Assembly (NCBI RefSeq): GCF_040812395.1
Contig: NZ_JBFNXH010000011.1
Location: forward strand, 62,001-126,000
Reading direction: 5' to 3'
Source of the DNA: Paenibacillus_E sp040812395
GTDB lineage: Bacteria > Bacillota > Bacilli > Paenibacillales > NBRC-103111
Length of the DNA: 64,000 bases
A program made the translations under genes and the position numbers. Numbering within the stretch: the first letter of the stretch is position 1; each line of letters begins with the position of its first letter. Positions 42,749 to 50,242 of this stretch are shown here, one piece after another. The notes below the pieces were generated by a model. That model did no database searches, had not been told where the DNA came from, and saw only the letters and a list, made by a program, of their open reading frames with translations.

Positions 42749-44323
42749 TCATTTCCACATCGAAAGAGCGAAAAGGTGAGTATTCGGCATTAGTGGAAGG
42801 ATGAGCCGTTTGACGTTTTTACCGCCGCTTTGAATAGCAGTCTTTGTGGCAAATATACGAACGTTGGAATCTGGCAGCTTACCATTTGTAGGATGAACCA
42901 TGTTCGTGGCCCAAGCGATCATTTCTTTGTTAATCAATGTATGAGACCACCAATCGGAGAATCCTATTGTCACTGTCTCTCTTGTATCATCTTCATACTC
43001 AATGATCATATCGTCCCGGAAGCTTCCCGTCTCACTGGCCCCGAGGCACATAAATCCTTTGTAGGCATCAGGCGACACTTCAATCGTCTGTTCCATGAAT
43101 GTTAGGTTGTCATAAGTTTGTATCTGGCCGGCAGGAAAGTTGAATGACATATTCAATAGTTCGAGTTTGCCGTTCACAGGCAGTTGATCGGATGAGAAGC
43201 AGTTGCCTTGAGAATCGAAGTCGGCGGAATGGCTATCATTGTCGAATGCTCTGTTGTTAAAGAGGTCTTGAAGATCTACATATACGATGGAGTTAACACC
43301 GTCATGATCCTCATTTGTTGGGTCTATTTGAATGGCGTCGAGAACAGGTATAGCCTCGATGCTTGAATCCAGAGCTTCGATTAAGGATTCGAGCAGTTGA
43401 TCTTCGGCATATGCTGTCGCTCTGATTTTCTCGGTGATATTCGACATAATCGTGGTTAAATTAGCGTTAATCCGGTGCATTACAGCGCTTTTCGTGAGCA
43501 GTCCGCGTATCAGTGTCCAATTATCAGATAGTTGTCTGACCTGTTCTGCAATCACTCTAAGCTGCGGGGCATAATAGCAGGAATCGAGGTATAAGAGCAT
43601 TTTGGCAAAATTATTTCTTCGGCTAATGATTTTACCAATTCGGGTATAAAGACGGGATTCTCCGAAATTATTAGTGCCCCTGGTTTCTTTATTGATATCT
43701 AAAGTAGAAATGGCATCGGACAGCGCCAGCATATGATTGAGCGTATGCTTCGAATCTGTGTATTCGCGGAAAGTTTGCTGCAGATTTTGAAATAGCTCTT
43801 TTTTGTCTGTTTGGTTGTCTGAACGATCTATTGTGAAAGTCAGGCATGAGCGAAATCCTTGTTGAAAATCATCGAAGGGTAGCATTAAATCTTTTTTCTC
43901 ATAAAAAGGATCTACACAATGCAAAGCACCCGTTTCTTCATCGATGCCAACAACCAAAAAAATGTGAGCCCATGGAATATTGATTTGGTAAAAAGGGTCC
44001 CAAGGGATAAAACAGGAATTCAGATACAATCCGACAGGTGTTCCTTTCTTACATTGTTCACGAATTAGAGTCATGGTATCTTGAGCTGAAAGCTCGCTGT
44101 CAATCTGGAGTAGCAGTCCATGATATTTATGAAGCAAAGAGAAATAATCCCTGAAATCGGCTTGTATCCGTTCACCAACGCTCTTCGAGATGCTTTCTGT
44201 GTTGAATGCAATTTTTAAAGAAGAAGTGTACATTAGCCAATGGTCTCGTTGTAACCAGCGGCCTACCGTTTCTATAACGTCATCAAAGCAATTTCCTACA
44301 CTTTTGATCGGATGGACATTCAA
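42749..44323 (-). CDS. Orphan BtrH-like N-terminal domain protein with C-terminal beta-sandwich
   Basis: A 524-aa protein. The N-terminal half (about 1-170) resembles the BtrH_N/C39-peptidase-like fold: VGNCFDDVIETVGRWL with a candidate catalytic cysteine at residue 12, GTPVGLYLNSCFIPWDPFY, IPWAHIFLVVGIDEETGALHCVDPFY. BtrH transfers an acyl group from a carrier protein in butirosin synthesis. A helical middle follows. The last 190 residues (VDLQDLFNNRAFDNDSHSAD and onward) look like a beta-sandwich seen at the ends of some glycosidases. No peptide-synthetase, carrier protein or aminoglycoside genes are near. It lies inside the Tn7-ended segment as probable cargo. The assignment is from motif resemblance only. 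Confidence 0.6.
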   Translation of the reverse strand: MNVHPIKSVGNCFDDVIETVGRWLQRDHWLMYTSSLKIAFNTESISKSVGERIQADFRDYFSLLHKYHGLLLQIDSELSAQDTMTLIREQCKKGTPVGLYLNSCFIPWDPFYQINIPWAHIFLVVGIDEETGALHCVDPFYEKKDLMLPFDDFQQGFRSCLTFTIDRSDNQTDKKELFQNLQQTFREYTDSKHTLNHMLALSDAISTLDINKETRGTNNFGESRLYTRIGKIISRRNNFAKMLLYLDSCYYAPQLRVIAEQVRQLSDNWTLIRGLLTKSAVMHRINANLTTIMSNITEKIRATAYAEDQLLESLIEALDSSIEAIPVLDAIQIDPTNEDHDGVNSIVYVDLQDLFNNRAFDNDSHSADFDSQGNCFSSDQLPVNGKLELLNMSFNFPAGQIQTYDNLTFMEQTIEVSPDAYKGFMCLGASETGSFRDDMIIEYEDDTRETVTIGFSDWWSHTLINKEMIAWATNMVHPTNGKLPDSNVRIFATKTAIQSGGKNVKRLILPLMPNTHLFALSMWK

Positions 44324-44937
44324 TGTATTCGTACGAATTCACTGCCTTTCAATTGGATTTTAAAGCACTTATCTTTTTTTTATTGGCCTCTATAGTTGGA
44401 GTGTTGCTGCATTAAGTAACCCCCTAAGTGAATGGGTTTCGTTGTCATACAGTCAATTAAGCTGACGGGAGGAACGATATCTCAATAAGAGCAAAAAAAC
44501 GGCAGCCAATGTATTGGTTGCCTTTTTCTTAACGAATGGGCAGGATTGCGTGGTAAATCATTGGATATCGTACGAATCAAAATAGGACCACCTCAATGGA
44601 ATTCACCGCATCTACATTCAATGCATCAAACAAAAGGCTAACTTCCTCATTCCCGATACCCTCATAGATTAAAAAATAGTTTACGAAATTTTATATAATT
44701 ATTTCACTTGTTTTCGAAAAATATTTCTTAAACTTTATTATATTCAGAAAACCATTTTTGTAAAGATATCCATTTTTTTAATAAAAAAGCACTAGAACAT
44801 TCATTGACATCGTGAATACAAGCACACACCATAAGATTATAGATAAATTTTCGCTCAATCCTTACGAGCCAGCACTTGAATCGGCTTTAAATTTTCGTTA
44901 ATTATTTCGCGATTTATAACGAAAAAAGGTAAAGATA
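44324..44937. other. Gene-less interval inside the Tn7-ended segment
   Basis: About 610 bp without a credible ORF. The left part is debris-like. A hairpin GGCAGCCAAT/ATTGGTTGCC with T-runs on both sides lies at 44502-44531. The right part (44690-44930) is A/T-rich and probably held the promoter of the LacI-type gene that follows. Confidence 0.5.
44502..44531. terminator. Bidirectional terminator
   Basis: GGCAGCCAAT-GT-ATTGGTTGCC (one G-T pair) is followed by TTTTTCTT on the plus strand and by TTTTTTT on the minus strand. No intact gene now ends at it on either side. Confidence 0.65.
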
Positions 44938-45833
44938 ATGACTGTAAACATTAAAACCGTCGCTCATCTAGCCGGTGTCTCCGTCTCAGCAGTTTCGAAA
45001 ATCGTTAATAACTATTCGGAGATTTCGGATCGGTGTTATTTTCGCAGGCAAGTTAAACATCGACTTCACCCATCCATTCTTTGTTGAAGTATTGAATGCT
45101 TTTAAGAAGCAGATGGGGATAATGGGATATGACCTGCTATTCTTCTCAAACGAAAAATTTCACCCCGTCGGCGAAGATTACTATGCCAGATGCAGGCATT
45201 TCCAAGTCGATGGGTGCATTATTATCACCGGGCAGGAGTTAGAAAAAACGATTCAAGATTTGGACCACAGCCCTATCCCTTGCATCGGGGTAGACTTGAA
45301 GTTATCTGGTAAATATTCCGGGTATATCATGTCGGACAACGACAAAATCTCCTCCAAAGTAATCGAACACTTTTATCTCCAAGGATACCGGGAGATCGGA
45401 TTCATCGGCAGCACAACAAATTCGGAAATCTCTTCCCTGAGAGAGACAGCGATGATCAAATATCTGGAGCGATGGGGCTTACCTGTAAATTCGAATTGGT
45501 TTGTTCACGGTGAAGATTTCTATGAGCTTAGCGGACACAAAGCAATGAAACAAATGATCGGAAACGGCTCTCTTCCCAAAGCGATCTTCGCAAGTTCGGA
45601 CCTCCTTGCCATAGGTGCCATGCGTGCACTGAAAGAGCATAACTTCCGGGTACCCGAAGATGTCGCAATCATCGGTTGCGACAACATTGAGGCGGCTAAG
45701 TATACCTCCCCTCCTCTCACTACGATTAAGCAGGACAAGGAAAAAAATAGGGAAACTCGCCGCGCTTATGAACGCAAGCTCTGCTATGGTCGAACCCGAA
45801 CTAGTGATTCGAGAGTCTTGCGGCTCCAAATAA
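44938..45833 (+). pseudogene. LacI family transcriptional regulator, broken twice
   Basis: The start ATG (44938) reads MTVNIKTVAHLAGVSVSAVSK, a normal LacI helix-turn-helix. After NNYSEISD the sequence jumps, losing about 30 residues of the hinge, and the ligand-binding domain continues in another frame (RIGVIFAGKLNIDFTHPFF ... AIFASSDLLAIGAMRALKEH). Near the C terminus a run of A bases (GGAAAAAAATAGGG) causes a second shift; without it the tail would read IGKLAALMNASSAMVEPELV ending ESCGSK. The regulator is therefore non-functional. It probably controlled a carbohydrate gene; a GH3 fragment lies nearby. Confidence 0.85.
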
Positions 45834-45861
45834 GATGCGATGTATATTAAAAAGAATGAGC

Positions 45862-45908
45862 AAGGACTTCTCAGGTTCTGTTTGGGCCTAGCCAGTCCTT
45901 TTTATTTT
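45862..45908 (+). terminator. Terminator after the LacI pseudogene
   Basis: AAGGACT (45862-45868) pairs with AGTCCTT (45894-45900), with an inner AGG/CCT pair, followed by TTTATTTT. Confidence 0.65.
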
Positions 45909-46425
45909 GAACCGAAAAATACGAAATGTTTCGTTTTTTCGAAACAGGCACTATTCCCCCTTCATGAACCATCTGGTTTGTCGTACCCAAAATTTCAAAG
46001 TCGATGCAGTATGTGACTCATTTACTAGAATTGCTAAACATGCATTTACAGATGTAGGATTTAGCCAAACAATCCAGTATTGTTTGAATAGCATAAAAGT
46101 ATTTGATAAAACAGGGGATTCACTTATGCTCGATTTAGCACATCATATCCTTGAATTATGTCCCGAGAAACTAAACGATCCAATTGTTTTTGTGAATCGA
46201 TGTCAATTAGAAAAACGAAAATTTGGGCAGTTATCAAAAGAAATGATTGGGCGGTTGCTTGCGATGAAACTCGATTCTCCCTCAAAAGAATTGCTATTTT
46301 GTATCGATGTACTACTTGAAAATCGTTTAGAGTCAGAACATGTATTTCATTCTTTGGATGAAAATGTTCAGAACGAATACAAGGAGTACCCCATTTACCA
46401 CATGTACCGATCACTTTTTACTTAA
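45907..46425 (+). CDS. Unknown protein, probably a truncated C-terminal part
   Basis: An open frame of up to 172 codons starting at a TTG without a ribosome binding site. The first convincing in-frame ATG is at 45964 (MNHLVCRTQNFKVDAV). The body is alpha-helical in character (LMLDLAHHILELCPEKLNDP, MIGRLLAMKLDSPSKELLFC, VLLENRLESEHVFHSLDENV) with no recognisable motif. At its stop a perfect AAGGAGGATG begins what looks like a following gene, which is cut off after a few codons. This suggests that the ORF belonged to an operon whose ends were lost. Low-GC codon use differs from the chromosome core. I do not recognise the family. Confidence 0.4.
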   Translation: MNRKIRNVSFFRNRHYSPFMNHLVCRTQNFKVDAVCDSFTRIAKHAFTDVGFSQTIQYCLNSIKVFDKTGDSLMLDLAHHILELCPEKLNDPIVFVNRCQLEKRKFGQLSKEMIGRLLAMKLDSPSKELLFCIDVLLENRLESEHVFHSLDENVQNEYKEYPIYHMYRSLFT

Positions 46426-46455
46426 GGAGGATGATTAGCGAAGATTCTCTTAAGG

Positions 46456-46686
46456 GGGGTACCGCTGCCCTGGCATCTCGGACGGCGGGTGAACTCCTCA
46501 ATCATAGCGATCCGGCCGGTTTCGGTAGCGGCAAAAGCCTTTCCTTATTCTTCAACAGTACCATACTCTCCCGCTCGACAATTCTCGCCTACTGATCGAA
46601 GAAAGCCTTCTCTTTCTTGTTGTCGACGGCTTTAAAAATAAGCACTAGCAGCCGTTCGACAGCGCGATCCAATGTTTCTTCCCGTT
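46456..46686 (-). pseudogene. Glycoside hydrolase family 3 (beta-glucosidase) fragment
   Basis: On the minus strand the sequence reads EETLDRAVERLLVLIFKAVD, then KKEKAFFDQ and a stop, then ARIVERESMVLLKNKERLLPLPKPA. After a frame change it reads RIAMIEEFTRRPRCQGSGTP. This is the diagnostic GH3 junction region (LARRIAxESxVLLKNExxLLPL and IAVIGEFxxxPRxQGSGSS). At least one stop and one frameshift are present, and neither end of the enzyme remains. The fragment joins abruptly to the truncated reading frame starting at 46435. Confidence 0.75.
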
Positions 46687-46704
46687 ACATACTGGAAAAT
46701 AATC

Positions 46705-46771
46705 ACTTTAAATCTTTTCTATCTACTTCTAAACTTAATTCGTTACATCAAAACTTATTTGTCCTCCAACA
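46705..46771. repeat. Right Tn7-type end with three tandem 20-bp units
   Basis: Units are ACATCAAAACTTATTTGTCC (46745-46764), ACTTCTAAACTTAATTCGTT (46725-46744) and the weaker ACTTTAAATCTTTTCTATCT (46705-46724), followed by TCCAACA at the outer edge (46765-46771). Confidence 0.65.
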
Positions 46772-46816
46772 TCAATCTAATTTTCTACTACTAACGACGT
46801 GCTGGGCCATTGCCAT

Positions 46817-46855
46817 TTGACATTCCTCACCTAACGTAATAAAATATTTTTACGT
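46817..46855 (+). promoter_or_regulatory. Promoter and operator of the HTH-clpP operon
   Basis: TTGACA (46817-46822), a 17-bp spacer and TAAAAT (46840-46845) make a strong vegetative promoter. The -10 lies inside an inverted repeat ACGTAA-N10-TTACGT (46834-46855), a likely binding site for the ArsR-like product of the first gene. Confidence 0.7.
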
Positions 46856-46888
46856 AACATATATTTTGTATTGGAGGCGCACCACTCC

Positions 46889-47473
46889 ATGTTGAAAGAC
46901 ATGCAAGACAGCCATTACATTGAGTTGCCTGAGCAAGCGACCGTTCTGCTTCATCCCCTTCGCGGGGAAATCATTGCGCAGTTGATGGAGCCTGCATCCG
47001 CGGCTGAAGTTGCCAGACAGCTTGGCGAGACGGCTCAGCGGATCAATTATCATCTGAAAGCGCTGGAAAAAGCGGGACTGGTGCATAAGGTGGGGACTCG
47101 CCAAGTGCGCAATTTAGTTGAAGTACTGTACAGGGCGATCGCCCGGACTTTCATTCTTGCGGAGTCACTCAGCATGAAGCCCGAAACGGTACAGAGATTG
47201 AAGGACCAAAGCTCACTAGCTCATCTCATCACGACTTCGGAAAGAATCAAAAGAGATGCCATGCTGCTGATGGAGCAATCCGAAGCCGACGAAGTCATCC
47301 CCAGCGCATCTCTTCAGTTCCAGGTACATCTGGCCGATGAAGCGCAGCGCCATGCCTTTGTGGAAGAATATTCCGCTATGGTCGAGCAACTAGTAAGCCG
47401 GTATACAAATGGACCTGGCGTCGCATCACCGTATCAAGTTCTGTTAGCCGTGTATCCGAAACCTAGCGAATAA
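46889..47473 (+). CDS. ArsR-like helix-turn-helix regulator
   Basis: A 194-aa regulator. A winged helix occupies the N-terminal 85 residues (LLHPLRGEIIAQLMEPASAAEVARQLGETAQRINYHLKALEKAGLVHKVG). A C-terminal helical domain of unknown function follows. There is no metal-binding cysteine set. I take ATG 46889 behind TTGGAGG. It starts a three-gene operon with a 93-aa protein (12 bp later) and a ClpP peptidase. The palindrome over its promoter suggests autorepression; the signal is unknown. Confidence 0.82.
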   Translation: MLKDMQDSHYIELPEQATVLLHPLRGEIIAQLMEPASAAEVARQLGETAQRINYHLKALEKAGLVHKVGTRQVRNLVEVLYRAIARTFILAESLSMKPETVQRLKDQSSLAHLITTSERIKRDAMLLMEQSEADEVIPSASLQFQVHLADEAQRHAFVEEYSAMVEQLVSRYTNGPGVASPYQVLLAVYPKPSE

Positions 47474-47485
47474 GGAGGTACTCCA

Positions 47486-47767
47486 ATGAGCAAAGAAAAA
47501 CAAAGCAATAAGTCTCATAGCGACGTCTCACCTGTTGTTGTGTGGGAACAGAAGGTTGAACGAACACCTGATACAAGTGGCAAAATTGTATCCATCGATG
47601 ATTATCGCCGTCACAGCACCGCAAACGTGGAATTAGAAGCGACAGTTTCCAGCCGTGTTATCGGCACTTCTTCAACTGAGGAACCTATTCGAATGTTGAT
47701 CGTTTCCTCCGGATTTGCCCAAAAGCCTGCCCACAACAGCCTAACTGTTCAAAGTATGGCTGCATAA
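47486..47767 (+). CDS. Small unknown protein between HTH regulator and ClpP
   Basis: A 93-aa protein with an excellent ribosome binding site (AAGGAGGTACTCC before the ATG). The sequence is hydrophilic and low in predicted structure (SKEKQSNKSHSDVSPVVVWE, KIVSIDDYRRHSTANVELEA), with no membrane segment, cysteine or known motif. Tight placement between the regulator (12 bp) and clpP (25 bp) suggests a role with the peptidase, for example as substrate, adaptor or modulator; that is inference. I do not recognise the family. Confidence 0.65.
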   Translation: MSKEKQSNKSHSDVSPVVVWEQKVERTPDTSGKIVSIDDYRRHSTANVELEATVSSRVIGTSSTEEPIRMLIVSSGFAQKPAHNSLTVQSMAA

Positions 47768-47792
47768 ATGAATAATGGAGAGGATGATTCAA

Positions 47793-48374
47793 ATGAGTTT
47801 CATTCCTATGGTTGTCGAGCAATCTTCGCGTGGAGAGCGTTCCTACGATATTTATTCCCGATTGCTAAAGGATCGTATCGTATTTCTGGGTACTGAGGTT
47901 AACGATCAAGTCGCGAATGCAATCATCGCCCAGCTCTTGTTTCTTTCCGCGGAGGATCCGGAGAAAGACATCTCTCTCTACATCAACTCGCCCGGCGGTT
48001 CGACCTCATCGGGACTTGCGATCTACGATACGATGAATTTCATTAAACCGGATGTATCTACTATTTGCGTGGGCATGGCTGCTTCCATGGGTGCAGTGCT
48101 GCTAACCGCCGGAGCTCCTGGGAAAAGACTCGCGCTTCCCAACGCTGAAATCATGATTCATCAACCATGGGGCGGCGCCCAAGGGCAAGCAAGCGATATA
48201 CAAATTCGTACAAATCATATACTCAAGACGCGCCAAACGTTGAACCGCATCATTTCCGAAACGAGCAATCAATCTGTCGAAAAAGTGGAACGTGATACCG
48301 ATCGCGATTACTTCCTATCCGCTGAAGATGCCAAAACCTACGGTTTAATCGACAAAGTTGTAGAACGAATTTAA
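47793..48374 (+). CDS. clpP: ATP-dependent Clp protease proteolytic subunit ClpP (probably an accessory paralogue)
   Basis: A 193-aa serine peptidase that assembles into tetradecameric barrels with a Clp ATPase. The catalytic triad is S98 (GMAASMGA), H123 (MIHQPWGG) and D172 (DTDRDYF). The N terminus MSFIPMVVEQSSRGERSYDI is the usual ClpP start; I choose ATG 47793 behind GGAGAGGA. Its setting in an inducible-looking operon with an HTH regulator and a small protein differs from the usual stand-alone housekeeping clpP, so a second, conditionally expressed ClpP is likely. A 15-bp perfect terminator follows. Confidence 0.95.
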   Translation: MSFIPMVVEQSSRGERSYDIYSRLLKDRIVFLGTEVNDQVANAIIAQLLFLSAEDPEKDISLYINSPGGSTSSGLAIYDTMNFIKPDVSTICVGMAASMGAVLLTAGAPGKRLALPNAEIMIHQPWGGAQGQASDIQIRTNHILKTRQTLNRIISETSNQSVEKVERDTDRDYFLSAEDAKTYGLIDKVVERI

Positions 48375-48396
48375 TCAGCTTCTTCTTTTTAATCAT

Positions 48397-48438
48397 AAGA
48401 CTGCCTTAGGGACTGAAACCCTAAGGCAGTCTTATTTT
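48397..48438 (+). terminator. Perfect 15-bp-stem terminator of the clpP operon
   Basis: AAGACTGCCTTAGGG (48397-48411) pairs perfectly with CCCTAAGGCAGTCTT (48419-48433), followed by ATTTTT. Confidence 0.9.
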
Positions 48439-48625
48439 TGGTAATATTTACCACGTTTTATTGCATGTGTCAATATATTTTTAAATTTTAAATGAGTGCT
48501 TACATGAAAATAGGTATATGGTATCATTTTGTTATCCACTAAAAATCCCATAAAGACCCAAATGATAAGGCAGATTGTCATTATTTTATCCATTAAATAT
48601 CTATTTAAGAAAGAAGGAGCATGAA

Positions 48626-48805
48626 ATGGAAATAAATAAAAATATGCATCCACCTTTCACAGCATTTGAGGACCTACTAGAATTGGCTATTCAATCCAGT
48701 TACAGTGAGCATATAGTCCCAAGTCCCGAGCAATTCCAGACGTCATGGAAACAAATGGACTCTAAACTCCAAAAAATAAGAGAGACCGGCGCTAATTGGC
48801 GCTAG
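48626..48805 (+). CDS. Small unknown protein (59 aa)
   Basis: An ORF of 59 codons with a good ribosome binding site (AAGAAGGAG, 7 bases before ATG 48626) and an overlapping terminator (AGAGAC/GTCTCT, 48780-48812, followed by TTTTTATTTTT) that begins just before its stop codon. These two signals support a real gene. The product is hydrophilic (MEINKNMHPPFTAFEDLLEL, SYSEHIVPSPEQFQTSWKQM). No family is recognised. It is convergent with the small AgrD-like gene. Confidence 0.6.
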   Translation: MEINKNMHPPFTAFEDLLELAIQSSYSEHIVPSPEQFQTSWKQMDSKLQKIRETGANWR

Positions 48806-48818
48806 TCTCTTTTTATTT
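48780..48818 (+). terminator. Terminator overlapping the 59-aa gene stop
   Basis: AGAGAC-GCGC pairs with GGCGC-GTCTCT, followed by TTTTATTTTT on the plus strand. Confidence 0.7.
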
Positions 48819-48828
48819 TTATGGTAAC

Positions 48829-48951
48829 TTATTTTGTAAGCAACTCCTTAGGTACTTTAGGGCTACCGACGAACGCTTTATTCGTTCTTACGAATACTTG
48901 AGCAGACTTTGATAGTACTTTAGAAATAAATTTGGCTACTAATTTTCTCAT
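48829..48951 (-). CDS. Possible AgrD-like (cyclic lactone autoinducer) peptide, 40 aa
   Basis: A 40-codon minus-strand ORF. It has an amphipathic basic N-terminal helix (MRKLVAKFISKVLSKSAQVF) and a tail GSPKVPKELLTK. Staphylococcal AgrD ends EVEVPKELTQLHE after the autoinducer, so position and wording of VPKELL agree with the AgrD tail. A cysteine or serine at the expected ring-closing position is missing (TNKAFV), and no agrB-type processing gene is in the window. The start is 25 bp beyond the peptidase stop, so it may be translated from that transcript; its own ribosome binding site (AGAG) is weak. The call rests on the tail motif. Confidence 0.4.
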   Translation of the reverse strand: MRKLVAKFISKVLSKSAQVFVRTNKAFVGSPKVPKELLTK

Positions 48952-48976
48952 ATGTCTCTATACGGTAGCCGCCTCC

Positions 48977-50185
48977 TCAAAAACCGGATATAGATATGAG
49001 GATGATTCCGCTTCGGGAAACGGTTAATTTTTCATAACCTTTTTCTGTAATCAGGTAAGTATCCTCGATACCCACGACTCCACGTCCCGGGAACGTGAAC
49101 TTGGGTTCGATGGCGATGACCATTCCTGGCGTCAACGGGTATTTGAAGCCCTTGGCGAGAACAGGCAGTTCATCAATTTCGAGCCCGATGCCGTGACCAA
49201 GGAACTTCACTTGGTCAGCGCCGTACCCCATGAAGCGGGCGCTCAGCCCCGCTTCCTGCACTTGATCCAGCGCGAGCAGATACAGATGCTCGCTGATCGC
49301 GCCCGGCTGCAGCCTGGCTTCCGTGGCACGGAGCACCTGCTCCGCCACCTCATAAGCGCGCTGCAGCTCAGGGTCTAGCTCGCCGATCACGAGCGTACGC
49401 GTCTGATCGATCAGATAGCCGTCGACGCAGCAGCCGAGATCGACGAGAATCGGTTCGCCGCGCCGGATCGGCGCGCGGCCTGAGCTTTGCGGGCCGGACG
49501 GGTGAAGTCCCGTGCCCCCGGCCGGCCCGTCGAAATAGGTGGGCACCGCTGCCGATGCGCCTGCCGCTACCATTCCGGTGATCAACTCGGAATTGTAAGC
49601 GCGCATGCGCATCAGACCTTGGTGCCCGCGCAGCCTTAGCTGATGCTCGATGAGCGCCATCAGCTCCAGTTCCTCCATCCCCTCGCGAATGTGGGGGATG
49701 ACCATTTCCAGGGCTGCGTCAACGACGTACGCAGCCTTCCGGATCGCCGCAACTTCGTCCGGCGATTTGATCATGCGCTGCTCGCGAACGAGCAGCGAGC
49801 CGTCTTCCCAGGCCGCGCCGGGCAACGCGGCCTGTAAGCGCTGAAAGAGCTGGACAGGCAGCACGTCCAGCTCGGTCGCCAGCCGCAGCGGCGCGGCTGC
49901 GGCACCGGCTTCGCGCAGCCCCGGGTACCGGGCTGCAAGACGCTCTTTGAGCGTCTTCAATGACCCCAGCGGTTCGACGATAGCTGACGCCTCTTCTTCC
50001 GCACGCGCTAAGCTTCTCCGAACCAGATACAAGGTTTCGCCTTTCGCTGGAATAAACACATATCCGTTCTGCATCGACCCCGTATAATAATAAATATCTA
50101 CATTTTGAGTAACCAAAAAGCCTGCCCAACCCCGCTGGACCATCTCGGCTTGCAGCCATTGCTGCCTTCGTTCAAATATATTCAT
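48977..50185 (-). CDS. M24 family Xaa-Pro aminopeptidase/dipeptidase
   Basis: A 402-aa metallopeptidase of the pita-bread fold. The N-terminal creatinase-like domain (about 1-130) precedes the catalytic domain with metal ligands in LVDLGCCVDGYLIDQTR (two Asp), FLGHGIGLEIDE (His), AIEPKFTF (Glu) and GIEDTYLI (Glu). It is predicted to cleave Xaa-Pro bonds in small peptides in the cytoplasm. The start is ATG 50185 behind AAGGAG; a GTG at 50194 overlaps that signal. The gene is markedly GC-rich compared with its neighbours, which produces long spurious frames on the other strand. Overall identification is secure; exact substrate class is not. Confidence 0.92.
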   Translation of the reverse strand: MNIFERRQQWLQAEMVQRGWAGFLVTQNVDIYYYTGSMQNGYVFIPAKGETLYLVRRSLARAEEEASAIVEPLGSLKTLKERLAARYPGLREAGAAAAPLRLATELDVLPVQLFQRLQAALPGAAWEDGSLLVREQRMIKSPDEVAAIRKAAYVVDAALEMVIPHIREGMEELELMALIEHQLRLRGHQGLMRMRAYNSELITGMVAAGASAAVPTYFDGPAGGTGLHPSGPQSSGRAPIRRGEPILVDLGCCVDGYLIDQTRTLVIGELDPELQRAYEVAEQVLRATEARLQPGAISEHLYLLALDQVQEAGLSARFMGYGADQVKFLGHGIGLEIDELPVLAKGFKYPLTPGMVIAIEPKFTFPGRGVVGIEDTYLITEKGYEKLTVSRSGIILISISGF

Positions 50186-50242
50186 CGAAACCACTCCTTA
50201 CAGCGCATACTTAGCTCTTGGCATATCTCCCCCCATTATACA

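Larger units (their letters stand above)
42512..46771. mobile_element. Decayed element with Tn7-type inverted ends (about 4.26 kb)
   Basis: The left end reads TGTTGGGT then GACAAATAAGTTTTGAAGT. The reverse complement of the right end reads TGTTGGAG then GACAAATAAGTTTTGATGT. These are 24 of 27 identical and resemble the Tn7 terminus (TGTGGGCGGACAAAATAGTTGG). The right end continues with two further 20-bp units (46725-46744 and 46705-46724), the tandem arrangement of TnsB binding sites. No tnsABCD genes lie inside. The 5 bp flanking the two ends (TGATC and TCAAT) do not match, so the ends may derive from different copies or the target duplication has decayed. Contents are one intact ORF and several pseudogenes. 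Confidence 0.65.

Noticed and set aside
46455..46485. GGGGTACCGC and CATCTCGG on the plus strand, recalling the Tn4430 terminal repeat (GGGGTACCGCCAGCATTTCGG)
   Set aside because: The same bases read on the minus strand encode the conserved GH3 block RRPRCQGSG, spacing within the repeat is wrong, and no TAAG end occurs 38 bp in.
42507..46776. Five-bp target duplication for the Tn7-ended segment
   Set aside because: The flanks read TGATC on the left and TCAAT on the right, so no duplication is visible; I do not claim a clean insertion.
49190..50160. Several long open frames opposite or out of phase with the M24 peptidase, and likewise at 57.2-58.1 kb over the PfkB gene
   Set aside because: They are by-products of high GC content; the motif-bearing frames are clearly the minus-strand peptidase and kinase.
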